Shown one piece after another: positions 10,161-19,720 of a DNA stretch of 64,000 bases; within the stretch, counting starts at the first letter, position 1, and the number at the start of each line of letters is the position of its first letter. The notes under the pieces were generated by a model. That model made no database searches. It had not been told where the DNA came from and was given only the letters and a program-made list of their open reading frames with translations. The stretch is from Zanthoxylum bungeanum (taxonomy: Eukaryota > Streptophyta > Magnoliopsida > Sapindales > Rutaceae). The stretch spans positions 46,001-110,000 of the forward strand of contig SKCR01025324.1 of the NCBI GenBank assembly GCA_019454045.1, written 5' to 3'. The translations under genes and the position numbers were made by a program.

Positions 10161-11483
10161 CTTAATTACGACACATAACTAGGGCTAGTAAAAACTTAAA
10201 ATAAAAGACATAAGGTAAAATGCTGAAAAGTAAATACGGTAAAGTAAATACTGAAAAGTAAAATTATAATAAAATAAAATACTATGGTTAAAGGATCTAC
10301 TTTTACCACTACTATGTTAGATATCTCTCTTAATATAATATATTAACTTGTGTGATATTACCAACCAGCCATATAGGCGGTAACCTGATTAAATTAAATT
10401 AAGTCCATAAACCAGCCATAGAGGCGGAAATTACCAACCGACCAACCAGGCGGTATCCAAGCTTAGTCAGGTTAAAACCTGTTTATAATGAATTACCAAT
10501 CAACCACTATAGCGGTATCCTTATTAAGTCAAATTTTAAATAGTGAATATATTATAATTAAGGGAGATTAATCTAAGTAGCAGTAATAAAAGTTTTACCT
10601 TTCACCCTAGCAGGGGAAATTACCTCATCATAGCTGAATAGTAAAAATTGAAAAAATAAAGAAAGTAAATTACTATTACAGAACGTAAATAAAAATTAAT
10701 TACAAAACTGAAATTAAAAGAAGAATAGATATAAACTCCTTATTTACATCAGAGAATTTAGAGAGGAAGGTACATCTGAAACTGAAATTTCGAACTGAAT
10801 TTATAGGCGTCAATAAGGTCCCCGCGCAAGGTTGTTCCTACTTCATGACGCGCTTACGTGTCAAGTGTTGATTGGTCCGCTGAGATTCTTATCCGGTGAC
10901 GTGGTGATGTGGATGATTAACTCAATAATTGTACTAACGTGGCGTTGATGTGGCGATGATGTGGCGATAGTAATTGTTGGCACCGTAGGATTGCGACATG
11001 TCGCACACTGTGATTGGCTGATGATGACGTGGTGGTGACATGGCAAAGTTGACTCATTCTTCTGCTGATGTGGATGATGACATGGCTGACACGTGGAGTG
11101 ACACATGGTGACACGTGGTGATGACGATTGTCAGCACCATAGGATGATGACACATGGCATGGCGCACGTTAGCAAATCGGTTGTGATGTGGACACGTGTC
11201 ATGGTGCACGTTAGCAAAGTCAAACTTCTCAGATTCTGACACGTGTCCCCGAAGCATGTTAGCATGGAGCGGAGCACGTTATACGTCGCGACGCGGCAAA
11301 TGACCATTTTGCCCTTTTGTCTGATTTTCACTGTTTTGGCCCAAAATCACCTCCAGAATGTCCTGAAACTTTATTTATCTACAAAATAACACAAAACACA
11401 TCAAAATATTCACAAAACTCAAGAAACTATACAAAATATTAGGTTAAATGAGTGGGAAATAGTGATACATTTACCACTCATCA
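10161..11483 (-). repeat. Gypsy-B 3' LTR (truncated)
   Basis: It matches 20437-21332 and then 31328-31788, and so gives the uninterrupted version of the Copia-A insertion site near 11025. It ends ACTCATCA, the complement of LTR start TGATGAGT. The segment 10860-11300 is rich in TGACGTGGC/TGATGTGGC near-repeats and has four CACGTG hexamers. Confidence 0.88.
11090..11245. promoter_or_regulatory. Cluster of four G-box (CACGTG) hexamers in LTR
   Basis: CACGTG occurs at 11090-11095, 11112-11117, 11193-11198 and 11240-11245. G-boxes bind plant bZIP and bHLH factors and serve in ABA and light responses. They lie in the first 400 bp of the LTR (read on the minus strand), where a U3 promoter would be. 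Confidence 0.45.
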
Positions 11484-11496
11484 CACCCCCAAACCT
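11484..11496 (-). other. Polypurine tract of Gypsy-B
   Basis: The minus strand reads AGGTTTGGGGGTG directly before LTR start TGATGAG, matching the Gypsy-A tract at 6597. Confidence 0.82.
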
Positions 11497-12780
11497 AACA
11501 TTTTGCTAGTCTTCGAGCAAAACATAAACATCTTTAAAATTTAACTAAGCCACTTTCGTAGGGATCACGGTTGCATTTAGCGTATGCAACAAGCCTTTAA
11601 ACCTCTAGGTGTCCCTAGTGGACGAGTTGTAGTCTCGTGAGGGTTTACATCAATGATACCACAAAACATTTTACAAAAGTAAAAATGTAGTGAAACTAAT
11701 GCACACAAAAACAAAAAGACAAGAGAAAAGAGAATAAAGAAATTAGTGGCTAATCAGGTGAAACTTCTACTCCAAGTTACTAGTTGTTTTGTTTCTTTCT
11801 AAATTACCGAATGAGTAAATCCTCCGATTATATTTATCATTCTCTATATACACAGTCGGTAAAATATTAATCAAATCATTTTTGCCCACAACAGTCATAA
11901 GTGTAGTTGATAAGAGAGTAATATTTTTGTCCTAAAGTTTGATCAGAATTCACACCTTTCTAGTAACAATGGAATAATTTTTCTGATTTTTTCTTTGATT
12001 TTTAATTTTTTTATTATTTATATACAATATCTTTCATCTATGTAGCGAGTGTTGGGTCGGTGGCTCCCAAACCAGTTGGCTTTAGGGCACCAGGTATTAA
12101 AATACCCATACAGATTTAATTACTCAGACTTCAAATATATATATTTTTACAACATCCTTGATCCATGTAACGAGCTTTGGGCCAGTGACTCCCAAATCAG
12201 TTGGTTTTAGGACACTAGGTGTTAAAACACCCTTATAGACTTAATAACTCGGATCTCATATTTTTTTTTACTCCTTCACTTTTTGAGATGCTTCCTCCAA
12301 ATAAACTAGAGCACTAAATATTACAAACTTTTCAATTATAACTCATGTCTGTATGTTATCACGTATGTTGATAATACCTACCAACTGAGCATATGAAGAT
12401 CCATTTTAGTTAATTTTAAGGAGAATTTACAAATTAAATAATTCAAAAGGAAATAAACAAAAATTAACTTGTTCCGAAATAGGTTTGAAATACGTATCAG
12501 GAGTGGGAACTCCTTACACATCTATCTCTCACCAAATTCACCCGATTAATCAAATTAAAAACACAAAATATTTTTTTTGATTTTTGTAAAATTTTTCAAT
12601 TTTTTTGTATTTTTTTGAAAACTTTTGGACTAAAAATAAAAACAACACACAAACTAAAAACAAGATACTAATCAACTAATTCCCTCTCCCAAACCTAAAT
12701 GAGACATTGTCCCCAATGTCTTAAACAGTAGAAGAAGAGTTTAAAAGATAGTCCTGGTTAGCTGAAATTCTATAGGAAAA
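11497..12780 (-). other. Gypsy-B 3' untranslated region
   Basis: No gene. It aligns with Gypsy-A 5292-6596: internal polypurine tract (12681-12696), CATTGTCCCCAATG hairpin (12704-12717), and the duplicated hairpin block with stems at 12093-12106 and 12218-12231. The first stem differs from the others by a paired G-C to A-T change. Confidence 0.75.
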
Positions 12781-13433
12781 TTAAAGGTTAAGATCCAGAT
12801 TAATCTGACGCCTCTTACCACGATCATTCACGGACCCATTTATCTTTGAAATGATAGGGTCAATTTGTAGTTCATAGGCTAAGATTTGGTCAATTAAATC
12901 TGGGGCAGTTCTGGCAATAAAGATGAGTTCTTTCATAGGTTTTGTCACGAACCCATTTCTCTGGGAATCATCAAGAAATGCACAAAGAAAATCATAAAAT
13001 CCTTCAATGTTGTACAGTCCAAGCGGTTTTTGGTGTATGTTCAAGTTCGCCCAATATAAACTGAAAAAATTTCCATTCATTGTACCCAATCCACATGGCA
13101 AAGCAATAAAAGCATCAGCACAGTTAAGCATTTTTACCAGTCGTTCAAACATACCTGGCATAATTAGTTCTTCTCTGTTTGATGGTCCAATCAGATTCGC
13201 TTCCGCCAAGGGTTTTAGGATAATCCCAAGACTTGACTGCCTCCTTCCTGTACAGCCTTTGAAATGATTCCCATAAGTCCAAGATTTCTACCGCCATATA
13301 CTAAGAGCATATTCCTTGCAGCTAAGACTCGACCCAATTCATGTGCTGCTGCCATGTATTGTGGCTTAGTACCAACATTAGTACCGCAAAACACACAGAT
13401 GTTTTCAACTCGTCTTCTTGAAGTGGCTTCCAT
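12781..13433 (-). pseudogene. LOG-like cytokinin riboside 5'-monophosphate phosphoribohydrolase carried by Gypsy-B
   Basis: The frame starts at ATG 13433-13431 and runs 653 nt, one base short of 217 codons plus stop, the usual LOG length. The first part encodes ICVFCGTNVGTKP (residues 12-24) and YGGRNLGLMG (46-55); family members have YGGG here. A single-base deletion near 13226 ends this frame at 13215, and the next frame resumes with KPLAEANLIGP and runs to 12781. At 13072-13098 it encodes PCGLGTMNG where active LOG enzymes have PGGxGTxxE, so a glycine and the catalytic glutamate are lost. The arginine of the preceding helix is kept (MFER). Plant LOG genes normally have several introns and this has none, which suggests capture from mRNA. 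It lies between ORF3 and the 3' LTR, sense to the element. Probably not an active enzyme now. Confidence 0.88.
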
Positions 13434-13473
13434 GATTTACTCTGGATGTCTTCAAAAGTGTAATGATGAGTTG

Positions 13474-13481
13474 AATTTATA
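13474..13481 (-). promoter_or_regulatory. TATA-like box TATAAATT upstream of LOG-like ORF
   Basis: It lies 41 bp before the ATG in GGTATAAATTCA, and the same core occurs in Gypsy-A at 4761 (GTTATATAAATTCA). It may be a captured or acquired internal promoter, or simply AT-rich leader sequence. Confidence 0.3.
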
Positions 13482-13520
13482 CCACCCAAAAATAGTGAGT
13501 AAAAATAATAGCACTAGTAC

Positions 13521-13523
13521 CTG
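13521..13523 (-). promoter_or_regulatory. Putative 3' splice acceptor upstream of LOG-like ORF
   Basis: The minus strand reads AACTAATAATTTTCATTTGG then CAG and GTACTAGTGC: a branch-like CTAAT, a T-rich stretch and CAG. The pattern is shared with Gypsy-A at 4721-4723, although the sequence further upstream differs between the elements. Confidence 0.4.
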
Positions 13524-13674
13524 CCAAATGAAAATTATTAGTTAACAGTAATATAAATCGTGATAGTCAAAAAGGTCTGGATTTTGTCGGAGAAAACAAC
13601 AAAACTAATCATAATTATTAGGAAAAGACAAAGAGATATAATATGTACAAGAAACTTAGCGGCTTGTTTGACAT

Positions 13675-14254
13675 CTATGCGCCAGGAACAAGCTTCCCAT
13701 CCAATTTTCTTATAAATTCGCAAACAAGGTCTTTTTGAGTTAGATTCCCGAGACTTAACTGTTGTCTTTCCTTTTGGAATTGTGCATATAACACATGAAT
13801 TTCATGATACACATATACTGGGATGCGTCTCAAGAGTTGTAGATATGTCATCCAAAGACTTCTTACTCAAGCCATCCCTAATGAAATTAATCTTGTCTTC
13901 GCGGTTATTAGACACCATTCCTAAAGAACGACAACAAGTATTATAAAACATGCGAGCACATTTATAGTATACACCCATTCTTTTGCCTCTTCTCTTTTTA
14001 GCATATGTATTTTTTCCTAAACCAGACAGATGTGAAATAAAAGGATAAGAGGACTCACCTGCCAATCGGACCCGTGCTTCAATAATCCAACGACTATCAG
14101 TAGGAATTCCTTTGATCATCAGTAGTCTCATCCATTCCAAGCGAGCTTTGTAAACTTTCATCAGAGATTTTTGAGGGAGATAAGGAAATTTCTTGTGAAG
14201 ATTTGCGAGAACTTCTTCTATTCTTAGATAACTTAACACAAAAAATGAAATCAC
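13675..14254 (-). pseudogene. Gypsy-B ORF3, unrecognised basic protein
   Basis: I do not recognise this product. The frame is open from 14254 to 13802. A frameshift near 13820 moves it to a second frame ending at a stop at 13675-13677 after KLDGKLVPGA, for about 190 residues in all. It is rich in lysine and arginine and holds a KKRRGKR cluster that could be a nuclear signal or RNA-binding patch. There is no signal peptide, convincing membrane helix or zinc finger in the main part. It lies after integrase and before the LOG-like gene, where Athila elements have an env-like gene. I find no counterpart in Gypsy-A. It could be a degenerate env-position gene or a second captured host sequence. Confidence 0.5.
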
Positions 14255-14283
14255 ACCAAATCACAATATATATAAAGATTGCA

Positions 14284-14296
14284 TGGGTTGCCTCCC
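14284..14296 (-). other. Conserved post-pol motif GGGAGGCAACCCA
   Basis: It is read on the minus strand directly after the integrase C-terminal frame and is the counterpart of 4344-4356 in Gypsy-A. Confidence 0.65.
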
Positions 14297-14319
14297 TGCT
14301 AGCGCTAAGTTTAACATCG

Positions 14320-15450
14320 TCAGCTAGACATGACTTCCCGAAGGTTATGCTGGATCTGAAAGTGTGACACTTTTTTTTGTCGCTCAAATGATTCTCTATA
14401 GTAGTGCTTGACACGCTGATTGTTAACCTTGAATGTGTTATTGGTGTTGGGATCAAGTAACTCAACAACTCCATATGGTAAAACCTGAGTGATAACAAAT
14501 GGACCTGACCACATTGATTTCAACTTTCCAGGGAAAAGTTTCAACCTCAAGTTGTACAATAACACATTCTATCTTGGTTCCAATTTTCCGTGCACTATTT
14601 TTCGATCATGCCATTTCTTGGTCTTTTATTTGTACAATCTGGTATTCTCATAAGCCTGTAGGCGAAATTCCTCCAATTCATTGAGTTGGTGAAGTCTTTT
14701 CTCTCCTGCAGCTTGTGGATCAAGATTCAAATTCTTTAGTGTCCAGTACGTCTTGTGTTCAAGCTCAACCGGCAGATGACATGCTTTCCCAAACACCATT
14801 CGATATGGGGACATACCAATGAGTGTCTTGTAAGCTATTCGGTAGGCCCATAATGCGTCATCTAGTTTTGTATACCAGTCCCTCCTTGTTGATCCTATAG
14901 TTCTCTCCAAAATTCTTTTGATTTCCCTGTTTGAGACTTCAACCTGTCCATTTGACTGTGGATAGTAAGCAGTGGCAACCTTATGAGTAACTTCGTATTT
15001 GGATAGGAGTGCATTAAAGTATCTGTTGCAGAAATGTGTGCCACCATCACTGATGATTGCCCTAGGTGTTTCGAAGCGAGTGAAAATATTCTTTTTAAGG
15101 AACTTGATCACCACTTTTGAATCATTGGATGGTATTGCAATTGCTTCTACCCATTTGGAGACGTAATCTACAGCAACCAGTATGTACAAGTTTCCGAATG
15201 ATGAAACAAAATGTCACATGAAATCAATACCCCACACATCGAATATCTCCACTTCCAGAATGTTTTGTAATGGTACTTCATTTCTTCTCGAAATATTCCC
15301 CGTTCTCTGGCACATGTCACATTGAATAGCAAAAAGATAAGCATCTTTAAAAATAGTGGGCCAGAATAAACCTAATTGAAGAACTATAGCTGCAGTTTTA
15401 TTCTCGCTAAAGTGTCCGCCATACGGTGATGAATGACAGTGCTATAAAAC
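14320..15450 (-). pseudogene. Gypsy-B integrase (damaged)
   Basis: Integrase inserts the element cDNA into host DNA. A zinc-binding HHCC region lies at about 15300-15440 (PYGGHF and CxxCQRTGN can be read across frame breaks). The catalytic core, 14626-15189, has the three acidic residues in context: [16 protein letters not shown] and [12 protein letters not shown]. The last aspartate/glutamate spacing fits the D,D-35-E family. A C-terminal part at 14320-14565 contains LFPGKLKSMWSGPF, typical of Ty3/gypsy integrases. A stop near 15215 separates the zinc domain from the core, and a further break near 14600 separates core and tail. There is no chromodomain, as expected for Athila. The parts are recognisable but the gene is not intact. 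Confidence 0.85.
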
Positions 15451-15482
15451 ACTGTTGATCTCCTCTTGTGGAACATATCGTC

Positions 15483-17060
15483 TCAGTAGTTGATCAACAC
15501 AAAGTTTGAACAGGTACGGCTCATCCCAGACATAATGCTTGACTTCTTTGAAGAACTTATTCCTTTGTTGAGTTGTCCATTCCAACGGCCATTTTCCTGA
15601 TACAATAAAGTTGACATAGTCAGCATACCAAGGGACATCCTGCTGTTTAATGGCAAATGGCTATTCATCTGGAAAATTTTCTTTGAATGACAGTTCTTTG
15701 CTAGCTGTTTCTCCATTCTCGAGTCTCGAAAGATGATCTGCCACTTAGTTTTCTGTCCCTTTCCTATCTCAAATCTCCACATCAAATTCTCGCAGAAGAA
15801 GTATCCAACGGATCAATCTGGGTTTGGCATCTTTCTTCGCGATCAAGTATTTGATTGCTGAATGATCTGTGTAGACCACCACTTTGGGACCCAGCAGATA
15901 GAGCGGAATTTTTCAAAAGCGAACACAACTGCAAGCAATTCCTTTTCAGCGGTTGTGTAGTTGATTTGAGCTTCATTCAGAGTTATGCTGGAGTAGTAAA
16001 TGGTGTGGAAAATCTTTGCTTTGTGTTGTCCCAAAACTGCACCTACAGTAAAATCACTAGCATCACACATCACCTCAAATGGAAGGGTCCAGTCTGGTGC
16101 TACTATGATGGGGGCAGAGACCAGCTTTTATTTTAAGATCTCAAAAGCTTCATGGCATTATTTGGTGAATTTTAAAGGCACATCCTTCTCCAGAAGACTG
16201 CACAGAGGTTTTGCAATCTTGGAAAAATCTTTGATAAATCTCTTGTAAAAACCTGCATGTCCAAGAAAGCTCTGAATCCCTTTGACTAATGTTGCTGGAG
16301 GTAATTTTTCAATTGTCTCGATCTTTGTTTTGTCTACCTCGATTCCCTTTTATGAGATCTGATGTCCAAGAACAATGTCTTCAGGTACCATGAAGTGGCG
16401 TTTCTCCCAATTGAGTACCAGGTTTGTATCTTCACACCTTTATAACACATGTTCCAGATTTTGCAAGCAGTGGTCAAAAGAATCTCCAACACAGAGCAGT
16501 CATCCATGAAAACCTCCCTACTCTGTTCCAGCATATCTGAGAAGATAGCCATCATGCAACGTTGAAATATGGCAGTTGCATTACATAATCCAAATGGCAT
16601 CCTACGGAAAGCAAAAGTACCATAGGGACATGTAAAAATGGTTTTCTCCTGATCTTCCAGGGCGATGACAATCTGATTGTACCCTGAATATCTGTCCAGA
16701 AAGAAATAGTACTCATATCCCGCCAGTCTGTCTAGCATCTGATCAATGAATGGCAGCAGAAAATGGTCCTTTCTCGTGGCTTTGTTCAGCTTCCGATAGT
16801 CCATGCATACTCTCCATCCAGTCACCGTTCTTATTGGAATCAACTCGTTCTTTTCATTGGTGACCACAGTAATTCTCTTTTCTTATATAGGACTCACCCA
16901 AGTGCTGTCTGAGACAGGGTAAATGATACCAGCATCCAACCATTTGATGATTTCTTTCCTTACGACCTCCTCCATGATTGGATTGATTCTCCGTTGATGC
17001 TCTACTGTGGGTTTGTACTCATTGTTCATCAAGATCTTATGCATGCAAAATGATGGACTA
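15483..17060 (-). pseudogene. Gypsy-B reverse transcriptase and RNase H (damaged)
   Basis: Reverse transcriptase copies element RNA into DNA, and RNase H removes the RNA strand. Frame 16334-16867 encodes WRVCMDYRKLNKAT, the FLDRYSGYNQI block, RMPFGLCNA and the catalytic loop as FMDD (near 16500). The phenylalanine-methionine form FMDD is typical of Athila. Frame 15843-16073 encodes the RNase H start (MMCDASDFTVGAVLGQ) and [17 protein letters not shown]. The regions between, and 15483-15976, are broken by frameshifts and stops, and a stop cuts the segment just before 16867. Order and orientation match the neighbouring protease and integrase. Confidence 0.87.
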
Positions 17061-17065
17061 ATGCC

Positions 17066-18069
17066 TCAAATGTCTTCTATAGTCCAGTCAATGGCTTTCT
17101 TGTGCTCTCGTAACACTCTCAGCAACTTTTCTTCATGTTCCAATATTAGCGAAGAAGAAACAATAACAGGTAATTCAGAAGAGTTTCCAAGAAAGGCATA
17201 CCTGAGATGACTCGGAAGTAGCTTTAACTCCAACTGTGGTGGTTCTTCAATTGAGGGCTTGATCCTGTCTTTCTTTGGTAGTTCTAGACTTTCAAATGGT
17301 GGTGTTGATTTGAATTGGAATGGCTTGTCAAGATAGTTGATATATTCCAGAATTTCAGCATCAAGCTCGCTATCAGTCATGTTGGTGATGCAAGCTTCAA
17401 GTTTATCCGCGGGAATTGTATTAGTATCCTGGATGATACTATCAACAACATCAATTCTGAAATATTCTTCCTCTTTTTCATCGCTAGGGAATTTCATGGC
17501 TTTTAAAACATTGAAAGTGACTTCTTGGTCCTGAACTTTCATGGTTAGTTCTTTTTTTTGTACATCAATCACAGTTTGACGTGTTGCCAAAAATGGCCTC
17601 CCAATGATGATAGACACATCTTTATCTTCTTCTATATCAAGGATAATGAAATTTGCTGGGAAAATGAGTTTATCGACTTTGACCAGCACATATTCAATGA
17701 CTCCTCTCAGAAATGCGAGCTTGTTCGATCAGCAAGTTACAGAGAAACTGAGGTGGTAATTGCTTCTCCAATTTGAAGTTTCCTGTAAATAGAAAAAGAC
17801 ATTGAATTAACACTTGCACCTAAATCACATAAAGTCTTCCCGATATAATGTTCTCCAATGGTGCATGAGACTGTGAAACTGCCAGGATCTTTCAACTTCG
17901 GGGGAAGTTTCCTCTGAATAATGGCATTGCATTCTTCTGTTAATGCTACTGTCTCATAATCTCCCAATCTCCGTTTCCATGAAAGAATGTCTTTCATGAA
18001 TTTGACATAACTGGGCATTTCTTCCAACGCTTCTGTGAATGGAATATTGATGTGCAGCTTTTTGAACAC
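17066..18069 (-). pseudogene. Gypsy-B protease and linker (damaged)
   Basis: The aspartic protease matures the polyprotein. Frame 17737-18069 encodes LPPKLKDPGSFTVSC and the active-site region LCDLGASVNSMS, with the aspartate in D-L-G-A. A frame break near 17740 is followed by 17066-17689, which has the family sequence IIGRPFLATRQTVIDVQ and an acidic linker with MTDSELDAEILEY. That linker segment is what survives in Gypsy-A near 3892. The end IDWTIEDI leads toward the RT domain. Two reading frames in place of one show at least one indel. Confidence 0.85.
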
Positions 18070-18117
18070 CTCTAGGAATCGAGCAAACTGTTTGTCTAGT
18101 TTGTTTTTCTGAAGACG

Positions 18118-18645
18118 TTATGGAAAAGGTGGAGGTGGAGTAATCTGTTCTTTTTCTTTTTCCTTTGCTTCCCTTTCCTCCATCTGTGAAACTACATCTT
18201 TTGGAACTTCTTCAATTGTAGCCTTGATTCCAACATCTTTGTTGATTTCAGTACTGCTTTGCAAGGTAATGGCTTGACATTGCTCCTTCCCTCGGTTCCT
18301 TGGATTTGGTTCTGTGTTGCTGGGAAGATTCCCCGACGGTCTGTAACTCTGAGCATTGGCTAGTTGTCCAATTTGATTCTCCAATGCTTTGATAGCTGAT
18401 TGGCTTTGAAACGTGGCATCATATGTTTCTTGTTTCTTTTCGAACATCTCTGCAATCCATTCTTTCATTTCTGGTTCTTTTTCAAACTTCTGGCTTTTAT
18501 TCTGTTGCTGGAATCCATGTGGTGGATAGTTCTTTTGCCCTGAATTGTTGCTCCATGAAAAATTAGGATGATTCCTCCACCCTGGGTTGTAGGTGTTGGA
18601 ATATGGACTGTTCCCCTGTCTGTTGAAATTGTTGACATAATTCAC
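18118..18645 (-). pseudogene. Gypsy-B Gag, C-terminal part
   Basis: The frame encodes an Asn/Pro/Trp-rich segment including NTYNPGWRNHPNFSW, a hallmark of Athila-type Gag, then a Gln-rich stretch, a helical region (ALENQIGQLANAQ) and a charged tail ending in PPPPFP. It is separated from the N-terminal Gag frame by stops and frameshifts in 18646-18971. Gag would package element RNA in virus-like particles in the cytoplasm. Confidence 0.82.
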
Positions 18646-18971
18646 TGTCTCTTCAAGTTGATTTGGTTATGGTGCTCATCCATATGGTGAACTTGTGGAT
18701 CCAATGTTGCTTTGAGTGCTGAGAGTCTCCATGAATTTGCATATCTAATCCATATTGGCACTGACTGTTGTATTTGCTTTAACTTCATAAATTCATGCAA
18801 TTCTTTGGATCATGCTCCTTTCTGTTGGCCCAAGGAATTGTTGTTGGCCATTTCTTCGATTAGGTCTCAGGCTTGATCTTCTCCTTTTGCCATCAAAGCT
18901 CCTCCAGTAGTAGCATCAATAATGGTTCTCATCAATCCAGAAATTCCATTATATAATGTTTGGACTTGAAG

Positions 18972-19424
18972 CTATTTTGGAATCTCATGGTGATGACATT
19001 TCCGCAAAAAATCTTTGTACATTTCCCAAGCTTCGTAAAGGGATTCTGAATCTTGTTGCACAAATGATGTGATGTCATTCCTCAGTTTTGCTGTTCTGGC
19101 TGGTGGAAAGTACTTTGCAAGGAATTTGGTGGCTAGAGTGTTCCAAGTTGTAATGGAATCTGCTGGTAATGAGTGTAGCCAAGCCTTTGCTCTGTCCTTC
19201 AAGGAATATGGAAAAACTCGTAGTCTCATTGCTTCTTCTGATGTTTGGTTGTAATTGAACGTACCGCAAACTTCCAGGAAGTTGCTGATGTGGGCATTAG
19301 GATCTTCAGTTGCATTCCCCCTAAACCGTACTGACTTCTGAATCATCTGAATGCATGTTTTGATATCCTTCGTATTTTCTTGTAAGGGAGGAAGTACAAT
19401 ACATGAAATGAGGCTATCTGCCAC
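18972..19424 (-). pseudogene. Gypsy-B Gag, N-terminal part
   Basis: This is the plant retrotransposon Gag domain. It reads VRFRGNATEDPNAHISNFLE, LRVFPYSLKDRAKAWLHSLP, TTWNTLATKFLAKYFP and SLYEAWEMYKDFLRKCHHH in the usual order. The downstream PHH region ends at a stop at 18972. The ATG at 19424 may be internal, because in-frame homology could extend upstream toward 19500-19600 where RRIRSFEIRPLDPEIERTIR is open in another frame. Confidence 0.85.
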
Positions 19425-19696
19425 TGGAATGGTTCTGTCTCGAATAGGAATTTATGGTGCAACCTTCAAAGGTTCAGTTTCCATGTTGATGATTGCTTCT
19501 TAGCCTTCTCGCCTTTCCCTTCTCAACTGTCTGATAGTTCTTTCAATCTCTGGGTCAAGCGGACGGATTTCAAAGCTTCTAATTCGTCTCATGTAGTGTC
19601 TGAGAACCTGAAACAAGTGAAAAAAAAAAAATAAGTAAGAAATTATATACAAGTAAAGGTATTTAACCTCAAAACTAATAGTGAAAGATAAATAGG

Positions 19697-19714
19697 TCCC
19701 CGGCAACGGTGTCA
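19697..19714 (-). promoter_or_regulatory. Primer-binding site, tRNA-Asp (Gypsy-B)
   Basis: The minus strand reads TGACACCGTTGCCGGGGA, 16 of 18 matches to the tRNA-Asp complement, six bases inside the 5' LTR edge at 19721. Confidence 0.9.
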
Positions 19715-19720
19715 AAAATT

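Noticed and set aside
10861..11331. Several overlapping His/Pro/Cys-rich open frames on the minus strand
   Set aside because: They reflect the TGATGTGG/ACGTGG near-repeats of the Gypsy-B LTR read in three frames; the frames mutually overlap and differ in the paired LTR.
13538..13723. Hydrophobic frame with a possible membrane helix upstream of LOG, as an env-like remnant
   Set aside because: It overlaps the ORF3 end in a different frame. The hydrophobic run comes from a T-rich stretch next to the acceptor-like site and is not kept in Gypsy-A.
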